64,000 bases of DNA, from the NCBI RefSeq assembly GCF_014651855.1, contig NZ_BMXR01000006.1:248001-312000 (forward strand). Reading direction: 5' to 3'. The position numbers were made by a program, and so were the translations under genes. Source of the stretch: Saccharospirillum salsuginis (lineage in GTDB: Bacteria > Pseudomonadota > Gammaproteobacteria > Pseudomonadales > Natronospirillaceae). This document shows, one piece after another, positions 51,244 to 59,424 of this stretch; within the stretch, counting starts at the first letter, position 1; every line of letters begins with the position of its first letter. The notes under the pieces are model-generated. The model was not told where the DNA came from, did no database searches, and worked only from the letters and a program-made list of their open reading frames with translations.

Positions 51244-51519
51244 ATGCCACTGGACGACCCCGCCGTAAAATCCGATTGGTACGTTTATTTGGTGCGCTGC
51301 GCCGATGGGTCGCTCTATGCCGGTGTCACGACCGACCCGGAACGCCGGCTGCGCCAGCACAACGGCGAACTGGTCGGTGGCGCCCGCTATACCCGCGCGC
51401 GCCGACCGGTGCGACTGGTCTATCAGGAACGCTGCGCGGACCGCAGTGCCGCCTGTCAGCGCGAGGCGGAGATCAAATCCCTCAGTCGCCGGCAAAAACA
51501 ATCCCTGTTGAAAACCTGA
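51244..51519 (+). CDS. GIY-YIG nuclease family protein (YhbQ-like)
   Basis: 91 residues from ATG 51244. The GIY-YIG fold is compact: WYVYLVRCADGSLYAGVTTD has the paired YVY/YAG, then ERRLRQHN (catalytic Arg) and RYTRARRPVRLVYQE, with a later Glu (REAEIKSLS). Members of this small family (UPF0213) nick or cleave DNA, sometimes in repair; the role here is unknown. Confidence 0.88.
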   Translation: MPLDDPAVKSDWYVYLVRCADGSLYAGVTTDPERRLRQHNGELVGGARYTRARRPVRLVYQERCADRSAACQREAEIKSLSRRQKQSLLKT

Positions 51520-51684
51520 CCTGTCACACGGTGTTCATGGATGAGCTATAGTCTCTCCGGGGCGAATCGGCACTCAACGGCACCCATTCTTGCATGGGAC
51601 GACACACTGATCGCCCGTGTTGGCATTCGACGCCCCCGATCGGTTATTTAGTATTTCGGTTTTTTTACAAACCGGTTAAAGTGT

Positions 51685-51711
51685 TTGACCGAGAATTGAC
51701 CAATAGGTCAA
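51685..51711 (+). promoter_or_regulatory. TTGACC direct and inverted repeats before the nucleotidase gene
   Basis: TTGACC occurs at 51685-51690 and again at 51696-51701 (11-base period), and the second faces GGTCAA (51706-51711) across AATA, giving a perfect 16-base inverted repeat. It is 31 bases from the ATG. The 11-base period recalls PhoB boxes, but the bases do not match CTGTCAT, so the binding protein is unknown. Confidence 0.45.
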
Positions 51712-51742
51712 CTCCCGTCGGAGAAACAAGGAGAACACAATA

Positions 51743-53308
51743 ATGAAAAAGCTTTTGCCTGCCTCTGTGAGCCTGGCAGCGGTCGTTCTGGCCGGCTGCA
51801 CCATGATGGGCCCGAAGTACGAGCCCGACACCGAATACCAACTGACCATCCTGCACACCAACGACCATCACGGGCGCTTCTGGCGCAATGATGACGGTGA
51901 GTACGGCATGGCCGCCCGTAAAACCCTGATCGACCGCATCCGTGCCGAAGTCGAATCCGAAGGCGGCAGCGTCATGCTGCTCTCCGGTGGCGACATCAAC
52001 ACCGGCGTGCCGGAGTCCGATCTGCAGGACGCCGAACCCGACTTCAAGGGCATGGCGATGCTGGACTACGACGCCATGGCTGTCGGCAACCACGAATTCG
52101 ACAACCCGCGCGACGTGCTGATGCAGCAGGCCGAATGGGCCGGCTTCCCCTTCCTGTCCGCCAACATCGTGTACAAGGACAGCGGCAAGCACCTGTTCAA
52201 GCCCTATGAGATGTTCGATGTTCAGGAACACCGCATCGCCGTGGTCGGTTTCACCACCGAAGACACGGTCAAGATCGGTAACCCCGAGTACATGAGCGAC
52301 CTGGACTTCCTGACCCCGTCCGATGTCGCCCAGGATCTGATTCCCGAGCTGGATGAGAAGTCCGACCTGGTCGTTGCCGTGACCCACATGGGCCACTACC
52401 AGAACGCCAACCACGGTGGCAACGCCCCGGGCGACGTCACCCTGGCACGCAGCGTCGACGGCATCGACATCATCGTCGGCGGCCACAGCCAGAACCCGCT
52501 GTTCGAGCCGGACGTGCAGAACGACACCCTGATCCTGCAAGCCTACGAGTGGGGCAAATACGTCGGCCGTCTGGACCTGACGCTGCGCAACGGCGAAATC
52601 GTCGACTACACCTACGATCTGATCCCGATCAACCTGCGCGGTGACGACGATCAGCTGATGCGTCCTGAAATCGCCCAGGATCTGGAAATGCTGGCCATGC
52701 TGTCGCCCTACCAGAAAGCCGGTGGCGAAGCGCTGGACACGGTCGTCGGTATGGCGAACGGTGACTTCATCGGCGATCGTGCCGTGGTTCGTAACGAACC
52801 GACCAACCTGGGTGTTCTGGTCGCCCGCGCCCAGCGCATGAAGACCAAAGCCGATGTGGCGGTCATGAACTCAGGCGGCATCCGCGCCGATCTGGAAGGC
52901 GGTGAAATCACCTACAAAGACGTTCTGACCGTACAGCCGTTCGGCAACATGGTGGCGTACGTCGACTTCACCGGCGAAGAGCTGATGAACTACCTGAACG
53001 TCGCCGCCTCCAAGCAGGCCGGCAGCGGTGCCTTCGCCCAGTTCGACGGCATCACCTTGCGCATCAGCGACGGTGCCGTCACGCGCGCCCGGATCGATGG
53101 CGAACCGATCGACCCGAACGGTACCTACCGCCTGGCGGTCAATGCCTTCATGGCGTCCGGCGGTGACGGCTATCCGAAGCTGACGGACCATCCGAACTTC
53201 GTGAATACCGGCTTCGTCGACGCCGACGTGATGGTTGAGTTCATCCAGAACAACAGCCCGCTCGACATCGACAACTTCGCGCCGGGTAGCGCCGTGGTGC
53301 GTAACTGA
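51743..53308 (+). CDS. UshA-like lipoprotein 5'-nucleotidase/metallophosphatase
   Basis: 521 residues. Lipobox LAGC (MKKLLPASVSLAAVVLAGC, Cys19) predicts membrane anchoring. N-terminal metallophosphatase domain (residues about 30-320) with TILHTNDHHGRFW, SGGDINTG, AVGNHEFDN and VGGHSQNPLF carrying the two-metal ligands; C-terminal 5'-nucleotidase domain (about 340-510) with MNSGGIRADLEGG and YRLAVNAFMASGGDGYP for substrate. It releases phosphate from nucleotides or UDP-sugars outside the cytoplasm. AAGGAG precedes the ATG; a strong terminator follows. Confidence 0.93.
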   Translation: MKKLLPASVSLAAVVLAGCTMMGPKYEPDTEYQLTILHTNDHHGRFWRNDDGEYGMAARKTLIDRIRAEVESEGGSVMLLSGGDINTGVPESDLQDAEPDFKGMAMLDYDAMAVGNHEFDNPRDVLMQQAEWAGFPFLSANIVYKDSGKHLFKPYEMFDVQEHRIAVVGFTTEDTVKIGNPEYMSDLDFLTPSDVAQDLIPELDEKSDLVVAVTHMGHYQNANHGGNAPGDVTLARSVDGIDIIVGGHSQNPLFEPDVQNDTLILQAYEWGKYVGRLDLTLRNGEIVDYTYDLIPINLRGDDDQLMRPEIAQDLEMLAMLSPYQKAGGEALDTVVGMANGDFIGDRAVVRNEPTNLGVLVARAQRMKTKADVAVMNSGGIRADLEGGEITYKDVLTVQPFGNMVAYVDFTGEELMNYLNVAASKQAGSGAFAQFDGITLRISDGAVTRARIDGEPIDPNGTYRLAVNAFMASGGDGYPKLTDHPNFVNTGFVDADVMVEFIQNNSPLDIDNFAPGSAVVRN

Positions 53309-53336
53309 TTCGTGGGTTGAATCGAGACGATTGATT

Positions 53337-53368
53337 GAGGGCCGCATACGCGGCCCTCTTTGTTTTTA
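53337..53368 (+). terminator. Rho-independent terminator of the nucleotidase gene
   Basis: Perfect 9-bp stem GAGGGCCGC/GCGGCCCTC with loop ATAC, followed by TTTGTTTTTA, 29 bases after the stop. Confidence 0.93.
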
Positions 53369-53387
53369 GTCACCGGTTTCCTGTCCA

Positions 53388-55298
53388 GTGCCAAATGGCT
53401 TGGCATATCCCGGCAAAATTGACCAAACTAGAGGCAAACCAGCAACGGTTATCCCTCGAACCTTGGAACACAACCTCCAGCATTTCTACATCCCCGAAGA
53501 GCAGAGCATCTACCTGCTGTCCCACAAGGACGCGGCCAAGCTCAAAGCCTGGATCAAGCTCTGCATCCGCCAGCTCGAACGCCTGGGTTACCGGGAGATC
53601 GAACTGATCGGTAAGGGCGCCTTCGGTTTCGTCTTCGCGGGGCGAACCTCGGGCGGCACCGAACTGGTGTTCAAATTCTCGCGTATCAACCTGCCGCAGC
53701 ATGTCCAGGACAAGCTCGAGGAAGAGAGCTATCTGCAGTCGTTGCTGAACCACCCGCAGATACCGCGTGTGATCGACTTTGTGCGCGTCGGCAAGCAGGC
53801 CATTCTGGTCATGACCCGAGCACCGGGTCTGGATCTGGACATCTACGGACTGCGCGAGGGGCGATTAAGCCCGCAGTTGATTCTCAAGCTGGCAGCCCAG
53901 TTGGCGGATATGCTGCACTACCTGCGCAATATGACCGACGGCAGCGGCCTGGCCCGACCAGTAGTGCATGGTGACATCAAGCCCAGCAACCTGGTGTTCG
54001 ACCCCGACTCCGAGAGTGTGCAGTTGATCGACTGGGGTTCTTCGGTGTTCGCCCAACTGGATGCCAACCACCAGTTCATGTCGTCCAACGTGATGGACCT
54101 GATGTCCTCCGACTTGCAAAACACCAACGCCAAACTCGGCGACATCTACTTCATCGGCGACGAACAATTAAACGGCGGTTTATCCTCCCCCCGGTTCGAC
54201 GAACAGGGCACGGCGGCGACGCTCTATGCGCTGGCGTCCGGTCAGGGCTGCCGCTTCGGACGCAAGGTGATCACACCCCAGTCGCTGGGCCTGCCGGTGG
54301 AATTCGCCCGTGTGCTGGCGGCGATGATGGACGACGACGCTGGCCTGCGTCTGCGCGCCGGCAATTATTTCCTCAAGCAAATGGACCGGATGCGGCACAT
54401 CGTCGCGCTGAACACCGAAGGCGACCCGCACCCGATGATCCCGGTCTGGGTCAGTGAGCGTCATCGGGACATCGACACCGTTGTTTATTCGTCACGTAAG
54501 TCCTTCCTGCGTCAGCAAAGCCCGGACATGACGCTGATGGACGTCGAGGACGAACAGCTCGACAAGTATTACAAGAACTACCTGCAGGGCATGGGCGAGA
54601 CCGAGAAAGCCTTCGTCGCCGCCGTCAGCCGGCTGGGTCGCTACCCGATCGTCGGCGGCCTGGCGGTGAAATGGCACAGCGACGGGGTGCGCATCGAGTC
54701 CGCCTTCAGCCTGCACGACCCGGCGATGAAGCGTTCTTTCCATCAGGCGGTCAACAACATGGTCAACCTGGCGCGCGGCGTGTACCGCCAGGGCACCTTC
54801 AAGGCTGTGATGTACAACGCCCGGGATACCATCCACCTCGACCGGCGCAGCCCGGATGAGCCCTTCACCGTGCCCAAACGGTTCGCCATTCCCTACCTGG
54901 TCACGCCCGTGCCCCAGGACGACAAGCCGGAACGGATGCACTCCTATTTCGAGGACGGTCGCGATCCGGACGAGCACCTGGTATTGCCTGACCGGATCAT
55001 GAACGCCATCGAAGCGCTGGATAGGATCCACCACACCGGTTGCATCATCTTCGAGGTGTTGCCGCAGAACCTGAAAATTCACAACTATTACCGCTTGTTG
55101 GATGCCAGTCAGGAAGCGGAGTTCGAGGCGTTGCTGAACGAAATTCTGGCGGCCGTCGGCGAGATCCGCGGGCTCGGGATCTGCGGCTATATGAAATTGC
55201 CGTATAAGGATCCTCGGCATTTCGATCACATTGACCAGTTGCCGGAAAAATATTCGCCCCGGAATCCGCGCGGGGAAGGGGTTGTGGCGCGGGGGTGA
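53388..55298 (+). CDS. Eukaryotic-type Ser/Thr protein kinase with unknown C-terminal domain
   Basis: Up to 636 residues. The start is uncertain: GTG 53388 or TTG 53463; no in-frame ATG precedes the kinase core. Kinase motifs: glycine loop IGKGAFGFVF (about residue 74), LVFKFSR (lysine), catalytic loop VVHGDIKPSNLVF (Asp and Asn) and metal site LIDWGSS (DWG in place of DFG). Roughly residues 350-636 form an extra domain that I do not recognise. It may phosphorylate proteins in the cytoplasm. It is separated from the nucleotidase by a terminator. Confidence 0.85.
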   Translation: MPNGLAYPGKIDQTRGKPATVIPRTLEHNLQHFYIPEEQSIYLLSHKDAAKLKAWIKLCIRQLERLGYREIELIGKGAFGFVFAGRTSGGTELVFKFSRINLPQHVQDKLEEESYLQSLLNHPQIPRVIDFVRVGKQAILVMTRAPGLDLDIYGLREGRLSPQLILKLAAQLADMLHYLRNMTDGSGLARPVVHGDIKPSNLVFDPDSESVQLIDWGSSVFAQLDANHQFMSSNVMDLMSSDLQNTNAKLGDIYFIGDEQLNGGLSSPRFDEQGTAATLYALASGQGCRFGRKVITPQSLGLPVEFARVLAAMMDDDAGLRLRAGNYFLKQMDRMRHIVALNTEGDPHPMIPVWVSERHRDIDTVVYSSRKSFLRQQSPDMTLMDVEDEQLDKYYKNYLQGMGETEKAFVAAVSRLGRYPIVGGLAVKWHSDGVRIESAFSLHDPAMKRSFHQAVNNMVNLARGVYRQGTFKAVMYNARDTIHLDRRSPDEPFTVPKRFAIPYLVTPVPQDDKPERMHSYFEDGRDPDEHLVLPDRIMNAIEALDRIHHTGCIIFEVLPQNLKIHNYYRLLDASQEAEFEALLNEILAAVGEIRGLGICGYMKLPYKDPRHFDHIDQLPEKYSPRNPRGEGVVARG

Positions 55299-55335
55299 GC
55301 GCGGCGGCCATCACGGGTTGGATATTCACCTCCCG

Positions 55336-55455
55336 TAGGGTGGGCACCGCCCACCATGGAATCGTCCCAACCACGGATATTTAATCGGAGCCAGTGTTGC
55401 GATACCGGTGGCGAGGCATTCTGCTTTCTCCCATGGTGGGCGGTGCCCACCCTAC
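55336..55455. repeat. Repeat family B inverted pair
   Basis: Units 55336-55356 and 55435-55455 face each other; the extra flank CCATGG is also mirrored (CCACCATGG...CCATGGTGG), extending the pairing. Same size class as the pairs at 4311 and 32074. Confidence 0.85.
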
Positions 55456-55487
55456 AGTACTCGATGGCCATTGCCACCGCCGAAATG

Positions 55488-55535
55488 TCGGATTACGCCC
55501 TTCGGGCTACCGGAGCGCCGGCCGATCCAACCTAC
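55488..55535. repeat. Family A repeat unit with changed stem
   Basis: TCGGATTACGCCC...CCGGAGCGCCGG...GATCCAACCTAC. Compared with 22446-22493, the internal hairpin CCGA-AGCG-TCGG is replaced by CCGG-AGCG-CCGG: both sides changed, loop AGCG kept. Confidence 0.75.
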
Positions 55536-55544
55536 AGTTTGCAA

Positions 55545-55630
55545 AAATTTTCATTTTCTCCTCGAGCCTCCAATAAAAACTCACCAAAAGCCCCATTCCC
55601 CGGTCTAGAATGAAACTAAATTTTCATTTT
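55545..55630 (+). promoter_or_regulatory. AT-rich direct repeats upstream of the RpiR-type operon
   Basis: AAATTTTCATTTT occurs at 55545-55557 and 55618-55630, 73 bases apart (seven helical turns). The second overlaps an inverted repeat TGAAA-N6-TTTCA (55611-55626). This lies just before the RpiR gene, so it is a plausible operator region for it. The repeats are also the only strongly AT-rich sequence around. Confidence 0.45.
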
Positions 55631-55668
55631 TAACTTTATTTTGAAACCCCACCGGGAGACCCGCCACA

Positions 55669-56595
55669 ATGCCCCCAATGCCGGAACCATCGAACGCCAA
55701 CAGCGGCACCCAGACCGCCGAGCCGCTGCCACCGAAGAACCTCGCCGCCCTGCAACGGGTGCGCGCGGCCATCGAGGACAAGCGGATGACTCTGGCGCTG
55801 GGGCGACGCTCCCTGCGGGTGTTGGCCGAACTGCTGGATAACCCGCGCCAGGCGGCGATGAGTTCGATCACGGAACTCGCCGGTGAACTGGGCGTCAGCC
55901 CGGCGACGCTGTCGCGATTGGCGCGGCAGTTGGGGTTCGAAGGGTTCAAGGCGTTTCAGCAGGTGTTTCGGCGCGAAAGCAGTGGTCAGAGCCGGTATTA
56001 CAGCCAGCAGGCGAGGCAGTTGTCGGGTAAGGAATATCACACCCGGCAACGGATCGAACGGATGCAATCCACGCTCGATCAGTTGGTGAGCTGGAATGAC
56101 GAAGCGCTGCTGAACGAGGTGGCGCGCCAGCTGTATCGCAGCCGCCGGGTGAAGATTTACGCCCGCCGGCAAAGCACCAGCCTGGCGAGTTTTCTGGGCT
56201 ACTGCCTGGCGATGCTGCGGCCCCGGGTCACGGTGCTGGGCACCGGCGAACTGGGCGCCAGCCATGCGGCGGCGCTGCTGGAACCGAACGATCTGACCGT
56301 GTTCATCGGCTTTCACCCGTACAGCCCGAGCACGGTCAAGGTGGCGCGGGTGGCGAAAGAGAAGGCCTGTCGGATGATCGCGATCACCGACAGCCACACC
56401 TCACCGATCGCCGCCCTGGCGGAGACGGTGGTCCGGGTCCCGGTTGACACCGGGTTTTACAGCAACAGTCTGGTCGCGGCCACGGCGCTGATCGAACTGT
56501 TGCTCGACAAGGCGGCTTATCTGGCCGGCGATGCGGGTATCGCCGCGCTGGAAGAGCGGGAACAACTCATAGTGAAGATGCAGGATGAATACTGA
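55669..56595 (+). CDS. MurR/RpiR family transcriptional regulator
   Basis: 308 residues from ATG 55669. N-terminal helix-turn-helix (about 45-100: SSITELAGELGVSPATLSRL) and a C-terminal SIS domain (about 130-280: VKIYARRQSTSLASFLGYCL, IGFHPYSPSTVKVARVAKEK), which normally senses a phosphosugar; here the target genes are CoA-ester enzymes, so the ligand may be unusual. It overlaps the next gene by 11 bases and would regulate its own operon. Confidence 0.88.
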   Translation: MPPMPEPSNANSGTQTAEPLPPKNLAALQRVRAAIEDKRMTLALGRRSLRVLAELLDNPRQAAMSSITELAGELGVSPATLSRLARQLGFEGFKAFQQVFRRESSGQSRYYSQQARQLSGKEYHTRQRIERMQSTLDQLVSWNDEALLNEVARQLYRSRRVKIYARRQSTSLASFLGYCLAMLRPRVTVLGTGELGASHAAALLEPNDLTVFIGFHPYSPSTVKVARVAKEKACRMIAITDSHTSPIAALAETVVRVPVDTGFYSNSLVAATALIELLLDKAAYLAGDAGIAALEEREQLIVKMQDEY

Positions 56596-57337
56596 GGTTC
56601 GAATAGAAGACGACGGCGCTGTCCGCTGGCTCCGGCTGAACCGGCCGGAACGGTTGAACGCCGTCTGCGAGGAACTCTACACAGCGCTGGAACAGGCGTT
56701 GATGGCGGCGGACTCGGACCCCGATGTCCGGGTGGTGGTACTGGCCGGCGAAGGCCGCGCCTTTTGCGCCGGTGCCGATCTGAAGCGTCACCGTGAGGGC
56801 CGCACCGAGGAACAGCGCCGCCATTATCTGTGGCAGGAACAGCGCGTCTGCCGTCAATTGTTCACTCATTCGAAACCCATCGTCTGCGCCATGCACGGCT
56901 ACGCCATTGGCGCCGGGCTGGAGCTGGCACTGAACTGCGACTGGCGCATTGGCTCCGAAAGCCTGCAGGTCAGCCTGCCGGAATTGGGCATCGGCAACTT
57001 CGTCGGCGGCGGCATCACCGCCTTGTTGCCCAACCTGGTCGGGCTGGCCAACGCCCGTCGGCTGATGTTGCAACCGAACCGGAAGTTCAGCGCGGTCGAG
57101 GCCGAACAGCTCGGCATCCTCGATGCGGTGGTCACCAACGACGACCTGATCGACCGCGCCGGACACCGCGCCCATGAACTGGCGGAACTGGAACCGGCCA
57201 GCCTGATGACGGCCCGGCGACAACTGCGCGACGCCGTAATGCATCACTATGACCGCGCCCTGGCCGAGGAGTGGCAGGCCATGGTGGCCGCCACCGGCGG
57301 CGCGGATTGGCACAAGAAACTGGAGCAAAACGCATGA
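56585..57337 (+). CDS. Enoyl-CoA hydratase/isomerase family protein (catalytic Glu pair present)
   Basis: 250 residues of the crotonase fold. Oxyanion-hole segments: GRAFCAGADLKRHREG and HGYAIGAGLELALNCDW. Both acid/base glutamates of hydratases are at the expected places: Glu in RIGSESLQV and Glu in LPELGIGNF. It probably hydrates or cleaves an enoyl-CoA in a degradation pathway. It overlaps the RpiR gene by 11 bases and the acyl-CoA synthetase gene by ATGA. Confidence 0.88.
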   Translation: MNTEVRIEDDGAVRWLRLNRPERLNAVCEELYTALEQALMAADSDPDVRVVVLAGEGRAFCAGADLKRHREGRTEEQRRHYLWQEQRVCRQLFTHSKPIVCAMHGYAIGAGLELALNCDWRIGSESLQVSLPELGIGNFVGGGITALLPNLVGLANARRLMLQPNRKFSAVEAEQLGILDAVVTNDDLIDRAGHRAHELAELEPASLMTARRQLRDAVMHHYDRALAEEWQAMVAATGGADWHKKLEQNA

Positions 57338-59424
57338 CTCCCCTGATGAACGCCTGGCAGGCCGAACGCATCGCCGTGATCGGCGCCAGTGAACAACCGG
57401 CGAAGCGCGGTCACCAGATCGTCCGGGCGTTGCAAACATCGGCTTACAATGGCGCGATCTACCCGATTCACCCCAAAGCCGAGACCATTCGGGGCCTGCC
57501 CGCATTCGCGCGCATGGCGGACCTGCCGGCGGTACCGGACCTCGCGGTCATCTGCACGCCGCTGGCGACCGTGCCGGACCTGCTGGTGGATTGCGCGGCG
57601 CACGGCACCCGCGTCGTGGTGGTCGTGGCCACGGCCCAGCCGCACGAACGTCATCTCGAACAGGAACTGAGGCACGTCGCGGATGAACACGGCGTGCGCC
57701 TGATCGGCACCAACACCTCCGGCTTGCTGAACCCGCATGCGGGGATCAACCTGGCCGGTATGCCGACACCGACCGCCGGCGGCCTGGCGTTGGTGTCGCA
57801 ATCCGGCAACGTGGCGCTGTCGATCATGATGCAGTCCATGCTCTATGCCGATTCCGGACTTTCCGGCTACATCGGCGTCGGCAACCAGACCGATCTCGGC
57901 TTCGCCGACTATCTGGGCTTGTTCCGTGAGGACCCTGCTACTCAAGCCGCCATGCTCTATGTCGAAGGCGTAGGCGATGGCCAACGCTTCTTGCAGGAAG
58001 TCTCCCGGTTTACCCAGACCAAACCGCTGGTTGTGCTCAAGGCCGGCAAGAGTCAGCAAGCCGTGGCCGCCGTCCAGTCCCACACGGGTTCGCTGGCCGG
58101 CAACTACCGGATCAGTGCCGATCTGTTGCGCACCGTCGGCGCCTATGTGGTCGACCAGCCCGAACAACTGCTGCCGGTGGCCGAGGTGCTCAGCCATCAG
58201 CAGGGGGCGCCGCGCGGCCACTGGCAGGTGGTCACCGACGGTGGCGGTCACGGCAGCGTCGTCGCCGATCTGATGGTGGATTACGGCGTGGACTTCGCTC
58301 AAACGGATACCGCCAATCCCTACGACCTGGCCGGCGCCGCCGACGACAATCCGCGCGTCTTCGCCGACTGCATCGACGCCTACCTGAACCGGCCGGAAGT
58401 CGACGGCGTGCTGGTCACCGGTCTGTTCGGCGGCTATCACCGTCGCTTCGACGCGTCCCTGCTCGAGGCCGAGCACGCCGCGGCCGAGGCCATCGTCGAT
58501 ACCATGCGCACCACCGGCAAACCGGTCATCGTGCACAGCCTCTATCCGGTCGTCGACAACCCGGTGCTGCAGGCCCTGCGGGCCCAGGGCATCGCCGTGG
58601 TCCAGTCTCTGGACCTGGCGGTGCGCCTGATGCAGGCGCTGACCTGGCGGGCGCGCTATCGGAACCGTCACCCCGCTTCGCTGGCCACGGCCATCCGCAA
58701 GCGGGCGGTCAGCGAAGGCGCCTGGCTGACAGAGTGGGAAGCACGGCACCGGCTTGGGCAGGCCGATCTGCTCTCCGCCCGGGACCAATCGCTGATGACT
58801 CATCCCGGCCAGGCCGCCGAGATCTGCCACGCCCTCGGGCAGCAACCGATGGCTCTGAAAATCATGTCGCCGGACATCGTGCACAAGTCCGACGTCGGCG
58901 GGGTCATGCTGAACATCAGCGGGGCCGAGGCATTGAGTGAGGCCTACGGGCAACTGCTGCATCGGGTCGGCGCCGTCTGCCCCGACGCCGATCTGCAGGG
59001 CGTACTGGTGACGCCCATGGCCAAAGCCGGTACCGAGCTGGTGGTCGGTTTCCTCAATGACGTCCAATACGGCTCGGTGCTGATGCTGGGTATCGGCGGC
59101 ACCTGGGTGGAAGTGCTGGCCGATGTCGCCTTCCGCGCTTTGCCGGTGGTGGAAAACGACGTCCGTGACATGATCGAACAGCTGGACTATAAAGCCCTTG
59201 TACAAGGCTACCGCCAAAGCCGCCCCAACGACCTCGACAGCCTCAGTCGCTGGGTGGTCAGGGTGGCCGACTGGTACCTGAAACAGGACGATATTCTCGA
59301 GATGGAATTCAACCCGGTATTGATCAACCCGGACGGCTTCGCGCCGGTGGATGTGCGCATCAAGGCGCAACACACCAACGACCGTGACGCCCCGCAACCG
59401 AACTGGAACAGGATGGCGCCTTAA
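57334..59424 (+). CDS. ADP-forming acyl-CoA synthetase (acetate-CoA ligase family)
   Basis: 696 residues from ATG 57334, overlapping the stop before it; a longer frame from 57271 is not needed. Order: CoA-binding domain (about 10-130: AERIAVIGASEQPAKRG), succinyl-CoA-ligase-like domains (about 140-440) with the phospho-histidine motif in QSHTGSLAGNYRI, and an ATP-grasp domain (about 480-690) with ALKIMSPDIVHKSDVGGVML. It makes an acyl-CoA from a carboxylate, ATP and CoA, giving ADP and phosphate. Between two crotonase-fold genes it is probably the activating step of one pathway; the acid is unknown. Confidence 0.9.
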   Translation: MTPLMNAWQAERIAVIGASEQPAKRGHQIVRALQTSAYNGAIYPIHPKAETIRGLPAFARMADLPAVPDLAVICTPLATVPDLLVDCAAHGTRVVVVVATAQPHERHLEQELRHVADEHGVRLIGTNTSGLLNPHAGINLAGMPTPTAGGLALVSQSGNVALSIMMQSMLYADSGLSGYIGVGNQTDLGFADYLGLFREDPATQAAMLYVEGVGDGQRFLQEVSRFTQTKPLVVLKAGKSQQAVAAVQSHTGSLAGNYRISADLLRTVGAYVVDQPEQLLPVAEVLSHQQGAPRGHWQVVTDGGGHGSVVADLMVDYGVDFAQTDTANPYDLAGAADDNPRVFADCIDAYLNRPEVDGVLVTGLFGGYHRRFDASLLEAEHAAAEAIVDTMRTTGKPVIVHSLYPVVDNPVLQALRAQGIAVVQSLDLAVRLMQALTWRARYRNRHPASLATAIRKRAVSEGAWLTEWEARHRLGQADLLSARDQSLMTHPGQAAEICHALGQQPMALKIMSPDIVHKSDVGGVMLNISGAEALSEAYGQLLHRVGAVCPDADLQGVLVTPMAKAGTELVVGFLNDVQYGSVLMLGIGGTWVEVLADVAFRALPVVENDVRDMIEQLDYKALVQGYRQSRPNDLDSLSRWVVRVADWYLKQDDILEMEFNPVLINPDGFAPVDVRIKAQHTNDRDAPQPNWNRMAP

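Noticed and set aside
57247..59397. 716-codon minus-strand open frame
   Set aside because: Antisense to the acyl-CoA synthetase, which has its CoA-binding, phospho-histidine and ATP-grasp motifs; the minus product is His/Gln/Gly-biased.
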